A stretch of 64,000 nt of DNA from Rhexocercosporidium sp. MPI-PUGE-AT-0058 (taxonomy: Eukaryota > Ascomycota > Leotiomycetes > Helotiales), in contig JAGTJL010000005.1 in NCBI GenBank assembly GCA_020746875.1, forward strand, positions 2,852,001-2,916,000, given 5' to 3'. The translations under genes were made by a program, and so were the position numbers. Shown in pieces: positions 47,761 through 61,806 of this stretch (within the stretch, counting starts at the first letter, position 1; every line of letters begins with the position of its first letter). Under the pieces are notes generated by a model that was given only the letters and a program-made list of their open reading frames with translations, was not told where the DNA came from and did not search any database.

Positions 47761-49736
47761 CCAGCCTCGCAATTGCTTACAGCCAAACAGGCAACTAGGG
47801 ATTTGATTTCCACTTTTTTAATAGGTTGAGTCTTTAACAGAGCTATGAATAACCACACGTGGGAAACTTGAATCGTTCCAATGAATCATAGATTCAAAGT
47901 GTTTTGAGTAATAGTTGAAATGTGGAATACCACTTCAATGAATGCATTAAGCATGTGGTGAACAGCACGATTCGAGCAAACTCCACTAAATACCGATGCG
48001 GATAAGGAATTAAAATCTGAACCTTGATTAAACAAAGTACTTCAACGCACAATACGGCATAGGAGTAAGTAAAAAGAGACCATCTGTGGTAAATGAGACA
48101 AATTCCAAGAGTATCGGAGTGTACTGCTTGGTGACTTGCCACTGGCCGCTTCAACCTCAAACGATGAGGTAAGAAAAACTACGAAAGGCTCCAAACTATT
48201 GAATCACATCGTGCAGGAAGCCGCTTGGCCAACCAGGTAGCTGACCGAAAATATTCGGCCAAGTGTAAATAACATCAGAGGCTGCATGCTGCGCCGCGAA
48301 ACTGAGCATCTGCGGATCGTCTTCGCTGTCTAAGTAAGTAGAGAATACGTTATGACCTAAATTGTTCTCGATCAGTCAGCTTGCAGATCCAAGAACTCGA
48401 GAAGGTGAGAGCGAGGGTTTTCGAAGCTACAGTATGCTTTCGGTTTGCTTCTCTGGGCTTCTCTTTGCAGATAGCCGTGCAGGAGGATGTAGAGACTAAA
48501 GACTATCATCTCATATTTCGAAGGGCATAACCCCTGCCTAGTAGAAAAATTAGTTCAGGAGATCAGATATTCAGAATCAAGCTCACACTCAACATCTAGA
48601 GTCTCAGGTCAGTACCACAATCTATCCTTCTCGCTCTAATACTTCCAACTAAGCTCACCAGAGACTGAAAACCCCAATCTTCAGGAGATCCGCCATCCAA
48701 GACGAGCTGATCCCCTAACGATCATCATCTTACTAGACTGCCGTTCCGATATCCGTGAGACATCAATCGCTGTGAATGAAAGAAAGCCCCGGAAGTGTGG
48801 TAAATCTTCCGGTTCCACGTGTTTCTAATCCTACCTTCCCTTGCTCAAAACCTATTTCAACATCTGCAATTCCTCGATTTGGAAAACCTGCTCGAGATCA
48901 ATCTAACATGACCGATCATTGCTTTCGGTAGCGCGATGCGTAAGGTTCGACGCTGGGTAGCATTGGCTCAATGATCGAGTATCTAGATAGCTGCCCTGTG
49001 CCTTGGCGATCATTTTAGCTTCGTCGATCGGGTATTTAAAATAGAATACGGACTGTCGAGAGTGAGGCTCCTTGGCATTGGGTTGTTGAGTCGGGCGGGG
49101 AAGAATGGTCGGGTAAACTTTACGAGGCGGTCATGCCTCGCAAATGCATGCTGAGAGGCTGATTGCTCATCATTGGTAACTGTTCTGTGCATAGAGAATT
49201 GATAGAAGTAATCGCCTCGATCGTATCGGTCTCATTCTGGATTAAGATCATAGCATTTGGGGCAGCTGCATGTTTGTGCATGAGAAGTTTCCCGTGAGCA
49301 AGATAACCTGTACGCAGAAAGACACCCGGAAAACAAAAAAGATACTTGGGAAGTGAATTGGAGAAATGCTCGTTGCATACAAAAGGTAGCCTCGAGGTTC
49401 GTTATATATAAATGTCGGGAATCCTCACGGAACTGTATATTGATCGGAGTACCAGTAGGCTAGGCCGGATTCTATCGACAGCCAGAGAACTATTACGCCT
49501 TTCTATTTTAAATATCGTAAATCATACATCTATAAATGAAATCGCAGATTCGCAGGGATGCGAGTGAGACAGCATTCCTCAATGAGTCCCATGCATACTT
49601 CATTGCAGACTAGTTACAGACAATATGCAGACTTTTCCACCCACCCCCGAGAAATGAAAACCAATGAACGCCGATACGAGCCACCAAACCTTAATGCAAG
49701 CAGTCTATATATGTTTCTTTTACACACATTTTCTAT
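47761..49736. other. intergenic, no supported gene
   Basis: About 2 kb of ordinary composition between the AT-rich island and the 3' end of the pyrABCN-type gene. Frames at 47894-48160 and 49010-49192 (minus) are short and unlike known proteins. It includes the 3' untranslated region of the downstream gene. Confidence 0.45.
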
Positions 49737-52700
49737 TTACGGGGCCATGACCAGAGCCAACAGCGCCATGCGAGTGTACAAACCGTATCTCATCTGCAGT
49801 GGGTTAGCATATATAGTTTCTAAGCCGTGAGTGGCTTGGGAGGGGAGGGGAACAAACCTGTCTGAAATATGCCGCTCTCTGGTCGAAGTCGACCTCCTCA
49901 CCAATCTCACGATTACGAGGCAGCGGGTGCATAACAATCATCGTACTCTTCGCATTCTTCAATGTCTTGTTATCGACAATGAAGCTATCCTTCAATTGTT
50001 CGTACTCCTCCAAGTCGTCGAATCGCTCCTTTTGTACTCGAGTGCAGTATAGGACGTCGCTGCGTGCAACGATCTCTGGTGTCAACTCCGTGCTTTCGAC
50101 GATGAGTTGTCCGGGCTTGGCTTTGATCAACTCGCGGATCTCGGGTGGGATGGCCAGGGCTTTGGGCGAGACCAGTTGGATGTTCACGTCGTAGTGTTGG
50201 AGAAGCTTGACGAGGGAGTGAACAGTACGACCATATCTCAAGTCGCCAGTAAAGGTAATTGTGAGTCCAGTGACTGTTCCGAGTTCCTCACGGATAGTGA
50301 ACAGGTCGAGGAATGCTTGGGTTGGGTGCTCCTTTGCACCGTTGCCTCCGTTGATGATCGGTACCGGGGAGAATTTTGCCGCTGTGGCGGCGCTGCTTTC
50401 TTCTGGGTGACGTAGAACGATGGCATCGCCATAGCATCCCAAAGTGCGGATGGAGTCAGCCAAAGACTCGCCTTTCACGGTGCTCGAGTGCGATGTGGTG
50501 ATAGCAACAGTTCGTCCACCAAGTCTTTGCATGGCAGCATCGAAGGAAGCTGATGTGCGAGTAGATGGTTCGTAGAACATTGTCATCAGAACCCGTCCCT
50601 TGAGGATGGACAAAACGCCCTCTCTCTGCACACCGAGGCGCATCTCCTGTGCAACAGTGAAGAGTAGATGGAGATCTTGACGAGTGAACTGGTTGACAGA
50701 CAAAACGTGTTGGTTCTTGAATGGCGATTGGCCAAGCAGAGACTGCAACGATGGAGAGATCGTGGGTTGCGGGTAGAGCGGGGGTCCCAAATCATCCGAG
50801 ATGGCAGAAGCGCCCTTTGGGGACTGAGCATTCGCAGATATACCGTCGAGGAAACGGGCTCTGTTTGCGGCCCGCATGGCTGGGGCACCAAGAATTGAAA
50901 GTCTTCGTCCGTGAGAACTATCAGGTCTTGGTCCCATTGCAGGAGAGCCAACAGCCTTGGCAAGTGGGGACGCAGGGACAGCCAAATGTGCATCGATCAA
51001 ATGAGATGACATGTCCTTGCCATCAACACTATCGTAGCAAGGTTCACCATCTAAGCAGGCTGTCTTCTCCTGGAAGATGACTCGCTGCACTGATCCACGG
51101 ACTTTCTTTCCCACGAACGGAGACCAAACAGCTCCCTCGACAACAGTGTAGGGACGATCGATTTCGATCTCGACGGAAGCCCCAACCTGTTCGTGAAGCT
51201 CGAAAATCTCCTTGGGGTTGTCGTGGAGGCGCGCCTTGATGTCATCAACCGTCAATCTACCATCAGCGACAGCGCTGAACAGAAGCGGGACGGTATCGGC
51301 AATACCAATTGCCGCATTTGCTTCCTTTTGAGCAGCATGTGCAAGCTGGTAGGGAAGACTGCCGACGGAGAAGACATCGATGATGCTGATGTGTTCCCAG
51401 AGAACCTTCTGGTCCTGGGCGGTAGGCAAGAACTTGGCCTCGGGGAAGTCGGTTTGGGAAAGGAACAGGGAGTAGACTGAAACATCACAAGTGACCTTCA
51501 GGCCCTTTTCCTTTGATAAAGCGATCAACTTGATATCATCCTTCGTCGTGACGCTGGTGACATGGATCTTTCGGCTGTGGAGACTAGCGAGGAGAAGGAT
51601 TGAAGCCAGATCAGTCATCTTCGCATCAGTGATGATAGGCTTGAAGCTTGGCCAGGCCTCAAAATGAGCAGTCATGGCTGCAACCTTGCTGATGTTGTCC
51701 GAGAGGTGGTTGAATGGGATGAAAAGGGACCCAACCTCACCAGTGACTTGGCTGATCTGGTCTGCGTTGGCAGATGTCGCCGCAACTGAGAAGTTGTAAT
51801 CACAGCTGGCTCCGCGCTTGCTGTTCAGTTGGGCAGTCTTCAGAGCGCGAGCATCCGTGACGGATCCCTCGAGACCAAGTGGCATGATTCTGATCATGGT
51901 AAATCCAGCTGCGACGGAAGCTCGAGTCACAGTTTGGAAGTCATGGCTACCTCGTGTGGCAATTCCAGGCACGAAAGCTGCAATGTTGATGAGACCAGGA
52001 AGAACAATGGTTCGGTGACTTGTCTGAGCATCGATAGAGCTGATGTCCATATCGAAATGGCGAGCGATTGCCTCGATGAGGATCTTGGCGTTCTTGACGT
52101 TGGTGACAAGAGGAGTCTGGTAGTCAACAGCCATTCGTCTCGTTCTGTAACCCTTACTCATGTAGTTCGCAGGCCGTCTGTAGCGATTGCTAGAAGGAAG
52201 ATTGATGTACAAGTCGATCATGTTGTTTGCAAGATGCTGGGTCAAGGAGTATTCTGACTTCTGGTCATCCTCGTCCTCCCCCAGGATCTCGAGGTATTGA
52301 ACAGGCACGTCATGTTCTTGGAGGAAATCGGCAGTACCAGCTGTAGCGAAAAGCTTGTAGCCCATCTTTTGGAGGTTGATGACTGATGGCAACATCTCCT
52401 TCTTATCCTTGTACGAGCCGATGGAAAGCAAGATGTTTCGGTTCGGCAACTTAAATCCGGTCGAGATCAAGGCCTTGATGTAAGCCTCATACTTATCAAC
52501 ACCAAAACATGCGACTTCACCCGTGGAAGCCATCTCAACACCAAGGACAGGATCGGCGCCAGAGAGACGAGAGAAACTGAATTGGGGAACCTTGACACCA
52601 ACACAGTTGGGAGGTAGGTGAGTTGGGGGTACTCGAGGAATGGAACACCCATGATGGCCTTGGTTGCCATCTCAATTAGGTCAACTCCCATGACCTTGGA

Positions 52701-55700
52701 GACGAATGGGAAAGATCTGGATGCTCGAACATTACACTCGATGACCTTGATGTCGTTATCCTTGGCAATGAATTGAATGTTGAAAGGTCCAGTGACATTC
52801 AAAGCATCTCCAATCTTGCGAGTGGCTTCCTCAATGCGTCGGATTGTGGTAAGCTCTAAGTCCTGGGGAGGTAGGATCAAAGTTGCATCACCAGAGTGGA
52901 CTCCAGCATTTTCGACGTGCTCAGAGATAAAATGGCCAACCATCTTGCCTCCACAGGCAACCGCATCCATTTCAATTTCTTTGGCGTTCTCGATATACTT
53001 GGTAATGACAACTGGGTGTTCCCGGGAGACCTCGGCGGCCTGCTGGAGATATGCCTCTAAATCTGCCTCAGAGTAGACAGTGTTCATGGCAGCACCAGAC
53101 AGGACATAAGATGGGCGCACAAGCACGGGGTATGAAACCTTGGTGCAAAACTCCTTGGCTTCCTCGAAACTGGTCAACTCCTTCCACGTTGGCTGATCGA
53201 CACCAATTCTGTCCAGCATACGAGAGAACTTGTATCGATTTTCAGCAGTGTCAATCATTTCTGGCGAAGTTCCGAGAACCTTGACATTGAGGCGGTGGAG
53301 GGGCAGGGCAATATTGTTTGGTGTTTGACCACCCATGGCAATGAGAACACCGCTAGAGTTCTCGAGCTGGTAGATATCGAGGATTGTCTCAAGGTTGATG
53401 TTTTCAAAGTAGAGACGATCGGCTTCATCGTAGTCGGTACTGACAGTCTCCGGATTGTAGTTTACCATAACAGTTTTGAATCCAGACTCACGCAGAGTGC
53501 GGATTGCTCGGACTGAACACCAATCACTGTAGGGAAATTAGCATAAAAGGTATGAGGGACTTTACACCCTGTACTCACAATTCCACACTGCTACCAATTC
53601 TGTATACACCAGAGCCGAGAACCATGACACCGTGGTCATTGAAGTCAACATCGCTCTCAGAGCCATTGTAGGTCATATACTTAGAGAGAACAGCGTCAGC
53701 AGTAGACCCGTAATGGGAGTGGAGGAAATGACAATGTGCTGGAAGGATTTTGGGACATTCAATTGGGAGAAAACATGGTGATAGTGGAACAAAAACATGG
53801 GGATGAGCTCACCAAATAGTTCGTGTGGCAAGGGAACTCTGCGGCCACAGTATCAATTTGCTTTACGACTGGAATGATTCCAGCCTCAACTCTCAGTCTT
53901 CTCACAGCAAGCTCGTTTGAAGACCAGAACTTCGCCAATTGACGATCGCAGAAACCCAACTGCTTAGCTTGACGAAGAAGATTGGTAGTAATAGTGCTAG
54001 CATTGAATGTTCTCATCTTGGCTCCGAAATCGTTGAGACCCTTGAGTCTGCTCAAGAACCACTTATCAATCTTTGTCATCTCATGGATCTTGTCGACCGT
54101 GTACCCGGCGTGCATGGCATTTGCAATGGCAAAGAGACGTTGATCGGATGGTGTCTGAAGCTCGTCATCAATGGACATGAGAGCTTTCGTGTCGTTGAAA
54201 CCAAGATTGTGAAAGTCAATCGCTCGGATAGCTTTCTGGATGGCTTCCTCGAATGTCCGACCGATACTCATGACTTCACCGACACTCTTCATCGAAGATC
54301 CCAGCTGCGTAGAGACACGAGTAAACTTCTTCAAGTCCCATCTTGGCATCTTCACGACGACGTAATCTAGAGAAGGCTCGAAGCAAGCGCACGTGACTTT
54401 GGTGACTGAGTTGGAGATCTCGTTAAGCGGGATACCCAACCCAAGCTTTGCAGCGATGAAGGCCAAGGGGTAGCCGGTAGCCTTAGATGCAAGTGCCGAA
54501 GAACGAGATAAACGAGCATTAACCTCGATGATACAGTACTCTTTAGAGAAAGGGTTCAGGGCATACTGAATATTGCACTCTCCGACAACTCCGAGATGGC
54601 GAATGACGTTGACTGCTGTAGTTCGTAGCATGTTGTAGTCTTCGTCGGACAATGTCTGAGATGGCGCAACGACAATGGAGTCTCCAGTGTGAATTCCAAG
54701 AGGGTCGAAATTCTCCATGTTACAGACAGTGATGCAGTTGTCTCTGCAATCACGAACAACCTCGTACTCAATCTCTTTCCAGCCCTTCATACTGCGCTCG
54801 ATCAGGACCTGGGGACTAGCAGCAAATGCCTTGTTGCAAAGAGCAAGCAACTCCTTTTCGTTGTCGGCGAAACCACTACCGAGGCCTCCCAAGGCATATG
54901 CGGCTCGTACGATGACGGGAAATCCGATATCTTTCACGACGCGCATGGCTTCTTCGGTGGTATTGGCCGAAGCAGATTTGGCGCACTTCTCCCCAATAGA
55001 TTCCATGCTGCGAGCGAACAACTCACGATCCTCAGTTGTGATGATGGTATCGATAGGGGTACCGAGAACCTTGACTCCGAGCTCCTCGAACTCATCCCTG
55101 AGTTGGATACCAACTTGCAGTGCGGTCTGGCCTCCAAAGGTAACGTAAATGGCATCCGGTCGTTCGTGAACGATAACTTTGCGGACAAACTCGGCGGTGA
55201 CAGGCAAAAAGTAAACTTTGTCGGCCAATCCCTTTGATGTTTGAATGGTTGCGATATTGGGATTGATTAAGACGGTGTAGATGCCCTCCTCCTTTAGAGC
55301 CTTGATGGCCTGACTTCCAGAGTAGTCAAATTCTCCTGCCTGGCCAATGCTCAGTCCACCAGAACCCAAGACCAAGACCTTCTTGACATCGACCTTGGGG
55401 TTCAATCTTGCATTCTCTTCCGCATCTCCTCCAGGAAAGTGGACTGGCTCCAAGAGCAACTGGGCGTCCTTCAGCGTCCCAACGACAGTCTGAATGAAGA
55501 CGTCGAAGAGGAATTCCGTATCGCAAGGCCCAGGCGTACTTTCTGGATGAAATTGCACACTGAAGTATGGCCTGCTTGTGTGCCGAATACCCTCGTTGCT
55601 ACCATCGTTGGCATTGACGAACAGCTCAGACCAGTCATTGGGTAACGTATCCGCATCGACCGCGAAACCGTGGTTCTGCGAGGTGATGTGACATTTTCCC

Positions 55701-56813
55701 GTCACCATGTTAGTGCAGGGAATATTGTGGCCGCGGTTTCCGAACTTCATCTTAAGGGTACTGGCACCGGCAGCTCTGGCCAGCAATTGATGTCCCAAGC
55801 AGATACCGAAGATGGGTGTTCTGTTCTCTGCCATGGCCGAGGAAATGTGCTTGACCGTCTTAGCCATCATGGCTGGATCACCAGGGCCGTTGGAGATGAA
55901 GAGACCATCGTAGTCTTTACCAGCAAGAGTCGGGAAGTCGTAGTCCCAAGGACAGACCAGAACTTCCACGCCTCTGCGCAGCAGACATCTCAATTGGTTG
56001 TATTTCAGACCAACATCCAGACACAGTATCCGTATAGGTCGGCCAGACGGGTGCTTGAGAGCAGTGGAAGGGGCTGGGGTATATAGTTTTGGCTTGCGGA
56101 TCGAAACTGTGGTGTAGCGATGTTAGCCCCGAGAACTTCCACTGGAGCTTGAATTCATTTCAGAGACTTCAGCATTGAGGGACAAGCTTACCATCTGCGA
56201 CCAAGTTTTGGGCATTAGGGTTCACCCAGTCAATCGTCTCGAAAGAAGCTCTCCAGTCATCACCAAGCTCAGTGCTAGATGTGCCATTGGTCAAGGCATT
56301 GGTGTGTCCGTTGGACAATCCTTTCTTCTCTGCCAAAAGACGACCCAGCATGCTTCCCTCCTCTCTGATCCGCTTTGTCAAAGCCCGAGTGTCAACTCCG
56401 TAGATAGCTGGTACACCCTGCTCCTTCAGCCATGTGCCCAGGGAAGATGTTGCCAAGTAGTGGGAATAATCCTCTCCAGCGTACGAAGCTGTGACCAATC
56501 CAGCAATGTGTATTTGGGAGGCCTCGAAATGTGCTGGCAGATCCTTGAGAAGCTCGTCCATGGTCTCCCTTGAAGGTACACCATAGTTGCCGACAAGAGG
56601 GAAGGTAATGACCAGTATTTGGCCGCGGTATGAGGGGTCGGTGATGGACTCTGGGTAGCCTACCATGCCCGTCTGGAAGACCAATTCTCCGGCAATACTG
56701 CCCTCAGCACCGAAGCTGTAGCCCTGGTAGACGGAGCCATCCTGAAGCTCCAGAGCCATGAGGCTATCTCCCTCGACCTGGGCCGTCACTGGGCGTCGAC
56801 ATTGCCCGGGCAT
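49737..56813 (-). CDS. pyrABCN: multifunctional carbamoyl-phosphate synthetase / (inactive dihydroorotase) / aspartate transcarbamylase
   Basis: First two steps of de novo pyrimidine synthesis, fused as in fungal Ura2/PyrABCN. Five exons: 56813-56192, 56106-53813, 53679-53579, 53526-49858, 49793-49737; introns 85, 133, 52 and 64 bp. About 2247 residues, typical for the family. Order: carbamoyl-phosphate synthetase small subunit; class I glutaminase with GICLGHQ (Cys about residue 310) and VQFHPES; two ATP-grasp halves; regulatory MGS region; dihydroorotase-like region; aspartate transcarbamylase with [11 protein letters not shown] (about residue 1990) and [10 protein letters not shown]-terminus [16 protein letters not shown]. 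The dihydroorotase-like part has [12 protein letters not shown] where active enzymes have a His-x-His metal site, so it is inactive, as known in fungi. The exon total is one base short of a whole number of codons: frame shifts near 52613 (see findings). The start ATG at 56813 is the first in frame. Confidence 0.93.
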
Positions 56814-58158
56814 GATGGCGGCAGGGCAGCTCAATGTCCCGGAAAAGGGTGGTGAGTGTCGATGGGATGAAGCCAGTGGAGTGTCTTGAAGATCTGATCA
56901 GCAATGCTGGGTATATTATTGCGATCAATGGGGATGGAGGAGGGGTGGAGGGGTGGAGGGGTGAAGATGGAAAGAAACGAAAAAGACAGGAACAAAATAG
57001 TTTCGAGGCTGTCAGGTCCTGGCAGAAAAAATCGAAGCCGGAAGAACATTAATCCTTGGCCGGCGGGGTCGTTAGTCTGTGATTGGCCTAGTCTTTGCCC
57101 CAGCGGTGAACAAGCGAGCTTGTGCCTGCAGCTCGTCATTGTCCCACTCCCGAAGTCACGCCTATTGGTGCAGTTCTGGATAAAGTAAGTTATGTCCACG
57201 AGGCTGTCACTTTATTGTATTCAGCCTTGTACATATTTATTTCTTCCAATCTAAATGACTGACTGACTGCTGGTGAGCTAATTAGTTGTGTTAAAGATAT
57301 CTGGAAATATCGATATCAAAATCACTTAGTGCTTTATACAATACGGGTTGGATAGAAAAGTAAGTAGACTTACATGATTTGTATGGTTCCGTCCTCCAAG
57401 CTAAATCATGTGCATCGCCACATTTCATTCTATAGTTGCTTCTATGACGGAAACCTTTAGTGGTTTGTTTCTATCAATATGCCGAGGTGCTTTAACTGCC
57501 TTGTACAGGCTGTACTATTACTACGACGCCGAACACTCTGGCCCTACTCTTTCTTTCCCAATGCTACAACGCAATACCGCATTTTTCATCCAAAACATCA
57601 CAGTACCTGTCGTACATATATTCACATTCTCATTCCCTTGTACCGAGTCAGCTGATAGTCTTTATCTTTCATGGCGTTGTCGGCGGTGAGCGATTTGCAG
57701 CGCACGACGGGAACGATTGGCTGTCAAGCTCTCAGACCGGCCAGTCTTTGCTGCACTCCGCATGGCTCGCCCTGCTTTCGATTCATGATGGCTGCATCCT
57801 CTACAACGCCGCCATCCACTTTTGCATCCTCAGCATCATCATGTGCCCGCGTCTGCGATAAGCAATTGATCCCGTCCAGGTCATTTATGAGGTTATTCGC
57901 ACTTCCTGCCAGCGGTGTGAGGGTAATATCTTGGTGACCGGCAAGGCCGAAGATAACCCATGCCATGCCAATGCCCATATTTATTCATCACAGTACCCGT
58001 AGTTTTATTTACTTGTATCCACCTCTCCAGCCGTGTTTTGATGATGCCCGCTTCCTTCTCTCACCACCACACAGCACCCATTGTCGTTGATTTTTGCGGG
58101 CAAGAAGGCCAAGTACCGAGGACATTGGAGGAGGGCTCGATCTATTGCCTCTGCGAGA
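56814..58158. promoter_or_regulatory. divergent promoter region between pyrABCN-type gene and Yvc1-like gene
   Basis: About 1.3 kb separates two genes transcribed away from each other. Small frames at 57408-57937 do not look coding. A purine-rich, GGAGG-type stretch lies near 56936-56985 upstream of the pyrimidine gene. No specific binding site could be assigned. Confidence 0.45.
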
Positions 58159-61100
58159 ATGCTGTCTTCTTTGCTTCGGCCTAAGAAAGCCCGTCGACGC
58201 GTCGAACAACCTCCAATCTTCTCTTCTCCCTACGCTGGACATGCAGCCGCAGACTTTACCGAGGATGATGAGGAGGATGAACACACAGAGGACGAGGAAG
58301 ACAATGACCAGGGCGATGAAGAAGAAGAAGGGGAGCATATGACGGAAGGGGAAGAGGGCGAGGATGGGGATTCGCATTCGCCTCTTCTGCCAATCTTCTC
58401 GGCGGCGCATCTAGGTTGGCAACTTCCATTGTTTCTGCCCATCCCCAGAGAGAATGATAATCGACGAACCCTTTCGCATCGAGCCTTCGCTAACCTCAAT
58501 TTCTTTCGGTTGCAGACGCCCTGCCAGTATATAACCTCACGCATGCGATTCGAATCATTGTTGTCCCGAGGACCGAGACAACATTGACTTGGGATCAACT
58601 TCGTTCCCCCCAGGTCTCTCAATTCCTTGTCAAACCCATGCAACAGCAGATACGGACGTCCCATTTCTCTCGGGCCACCCTCTATGCGTTGATGGCGAAC
58701 TGTCTACAATTTCAGAAGGAAAGTCAGGCAAATCCAGGAAATGCTGGCAACAGTCGCACGAGAGCTATGGTGTGCGAGTTGATCGCAATCAAATTGCTGA
58801 AGGAGTATAATACCCGAGAGTTGATTGATGCTCTATCTTATGACTACTTTCCTCTCCAGGGACTGGCTACATCTGTTATAGTCACAGCAGGACAAAATGG
58901 AGGGCCTAAACCTAGGCCAGCTGCTGCTAGGATCTCGACTCTGGAGGTTGCCATAAGAGCATCTGCGAAACGGTTCCTAGCACATCCTCTGGTGGTACAG
59001 CAACTGGAAGCTATATGGGCAGGCACGATTGTTTTCCATTCCGCTGCGGACAACCTGCACCGAAAGCAACCTTCAACGCCTGTTCAAGGACCGAGCCGAG
59101 GGACGGATGTGACCACACCATTGATCAAGGTTTCCGACCAGCAAGTGGGATATGGATCAATGCACTCACCCAAATCCCCAAACATGCCAGTCCTGCACCA
59201 CCAAGAGCAGGCAGTTCAATCTAGGAGGACCGTCACTCTCTACGACCCAAGAGATGCATCTCTATTCAAATTATCAAGACTGAGAGTTCCTCGATATCGG
59301 CAATTCTTCTCTACCTGCTCCCTGTTCATACTGCTTTGTCTTTTTGTCGCGGTTTTGGCACAGCGATCTGTGGAAATCACCACCCTTGAGGTTGTCTTTT
59401 GGTTCTGGAGTGCAGGGTTCATGCTGGACGAGGTGGTGGGATTCAACGAGCAAGGATTCGGTCTCTATATCATGAGTTTCTGGAACGCCTTTGACTTGGG
59501 TATTCTTTTCCTGCTCTCGATTTACTACTGCATGCGTCTGTATGGAGTACTCCTCGTTGGTGTTGGACGGCATCAGTGGAATAGCATGGCCTACGATGTT
59601 CTTGCTACGAATGCCATCCTCCTCTTCCCTCGACTATTCAGCGTTCTCGATCACTACCGATATTTCTCTCAGCTTTTGATCGCTTTCCGTCTCATGGCGG
59701 TCGATCTTGTGGCAGTGTTTGTTCTGATTCTCATTGCTTGCAGTGGCTTCTTCGTCGCATTCACTCTGTCTTTCGGAGAAGATGAGTATGATGCAGCTGG
59801 TGTTGCATACAAGATCTTCCAGATTTTGATGGGTTTCACTCCCGCTGCTTGGGAAGCCTGGCCAACATATAATCCACTCGGAAAGGCACTTTTGGTCTTG
59901 TTCCTATTCATCTGTCACTTCTTAGTTGTCACAATCTTGATTACAGTTCTCACGAACTCATTCATGGCCATTGTCTCGAATGCTGATCAAGAACATCAAT
60001 TTGTCTTTGCTGTCAATACAATCAGCATGGTAAAGAATGATGCCCTATTCTCCTACGTCGGTAAGTTCCCGTTCTCTACAGTGGCATGGTCGCAGGCGCA
60101 ATGCAATCATCAATCCTGGGCTTATCTAGAGAGTGACAACGCTAATTTTACGGGATATAGCCCCAAGCAACATCTTTGCCTGGCTTTTAACGCCTTTGAG
60201 ATTCATCATTCCATTCCGGTCATTCATCAAGGCCAATAGGACTGTAATCAAAGCGACCCATTTCCCTCTGCTCTTCACGATCTACGCTTACGAGAAAGTG
60301 TTCCTCGCTCGTTCCGTATTCGAACCTATGGACCTGGTCGAGAACAGTCATCGTGGTCGAAAGAGACTTATATCTTTCCAAGATGCGAAGATGGCACTGT
60401 TCAGTCCAAGCGTTCGGATGCGCCAAGCATCTATTGCTGGTTACCAGAACGACAACGCCCTTGATGAAGTATTCAGACTTGCTCCACGACCCGAGACGTT
60501 ACGATCTGGCCGGAAACACTTTGAAGAACGACAAACTCACAGTGTTGTAAACAATTGGATGGAAGAAGGGGTTGATGCAAGTCCACCTCAAGAGCAGGAT
60601 CGCTCGATCGTCGATCGGCTCGAGATGAGACGGAAAGCAAGGAAGGCTACTCTGTTGAGGCAACGCGGCATATCTGGGACTAGATCTGTTGCTAGCGACC
60701 CAGCAGAGTTCATGTCAAGAACTGGGTTCCATGACTACGGCACTGATACAAGGAATGAGGATGCCCAGGAATCAGAGGACGATGGGGATGATGAGCTCAA
60801 CACACACGATGGCGAAGAGTTAGAGAAGCAGACGACTCGAACCAGAAGCCATGGCACGACGTCCTATAAGGAGAATGGCGCGGATGGTTATTTCTCTAGC
60901 CAATTACCAGCCCGAATGGCACCTCCGCCATTTTCATCGTCGGCTGCTTCATCGAGAGGACACCTAGCGCCACCAAGGAGTTCTCCTCCTCAACAGCGTC
61001 GCTCACATGATCGAACGATGTCAACTGGGACAATTCTCTTCAATCCAATTGAGGACAGCCAATCTTCTGCATCACCACCGAAATCCAGACCCCTGACAGC

Positions 61101-61806
61101 AAAGTACCGCTCCGCCACCAACACAGGTACCCATACACCTGCTGGCCTTAGTGGTCACCAAACGCCAAAGCAGGTCCATGCTCTTCCCAAGACAAAACCT
61201 CGACCAATTCTACCAGGTCGCCAAAACTTCCAATCGGTACCGAATTTCAACCTAGACTCCCAGCTCACCGGCAATGCAGCCAGAACCAGGCAGATCAGGC
61301 ACCGGAGATCCAGCCTCGACATGGGTATGTCAGAGATGGGGCTTGACAACAATGGCCCGGGCATGTTAGGTGCTGTACCAAGTTCTTTCGCGACTCAAAT
61401 GGCAATGGCGACTGGTGGATTGAAGGGCTTTCAAGGAAGCAGGAGTAAAGAAGCAGAAACGGAGAGGATGATGGGACGATTGATGCTCGCCCGTATGAAG
61501 ACTTTGGAAGAAGGCTTCGCAGAAGTCGTGAAAGAATTCAGAGGCATGCGAACTGCCGGTAACAGCTCTGTAGAGAACGAGAGTGTGGACTATAGAAAAG
61601 ACAAAGGAAAGGGTCGGGAGAAGGAGAAGACTTCTCCCAGGAAACGAAAGGGGCTCCCGCGATCAACCAGCGAAGTTGATTTCGCTACGATTGATAGGGG
61701 AAGAAGCGGGGAGAGGGGAGATGGACCCGTCGACCATGCCGAGAACAAGCACACACCAGAGGCAGAAATCCTGAGACGGTATGTATCCAAGGGGAGTTCG
61801 TTGTAG
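58159..61806 (+). CDS. yvc1: Yvc1-like vacuolar TRP cation (calcium) channel
   Basis: Three exons (58159-58414, 58516-60060, 60161-61806) with introns of 101 and 100 bp give 1148 residues. The ATG begins MLSSLLRPKKARRR. A strongly acidic stretch (about residues 30-65) precedes PLLPIFSAAHL; joining exon 2 continues as DALPVYNLTHAIR, typical of fungal Yvc1 homologues. The cytosolic N-terminal part is helical (VSQFLVKPMQQQIR, CELIAIKLLKEYNTREL). A run of hydrophobic segments from about residue 345 to 570 forms the channel. It includes STCSLFILLCLFVAVL, LVAVFVLILIACSGFFVAF, a pore-like ILMGFTPAAWEAWP and LVLFLFICHFLVVTILITVL. The long C-terminal tail is Ser/Arg-rich and cytosolic. In yeast, Yvc1 releases calcium from the vacuole. 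Donor GTTGGC of intron 1 is unusual, but phase and protein continuity support it, as does the GCTAACC branch site. Confidence 0.85.

Noticed and set aside
47894..48160. 88-codon minus-strand frame beside the island
   Set aside because: No similarity recognised; lies in 2 kb of otherwise gene-free DNA.
51900..52100. A functional dihydroorotase domain within the pyrABCN-type protein
   Set aside because: The metal-binding His-x-His site is replaced ([12 protein letters not shown]); fungal fusions are known to carry an inactive copy.
52500..52650. A very short intron (14 nt, GT...AG) to explain the frame change in the pyrimidine gene
   Set aside because: Far below any workable intron length; a single missing base explains the data better.
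56831..57199. 122-codon minus-strand frame ending 18 bases before the pyrimidine gene start
   Set aside because: Composition is leader-like, it is out of frame with the main start, and no conserved peptide is recognised.
57408..57937. Two plus-strand frames in the divergent promoter region
   Set aside because: Unlike protein, and located between two well-supported divergent genes; no splice sites join them to the channel gene.
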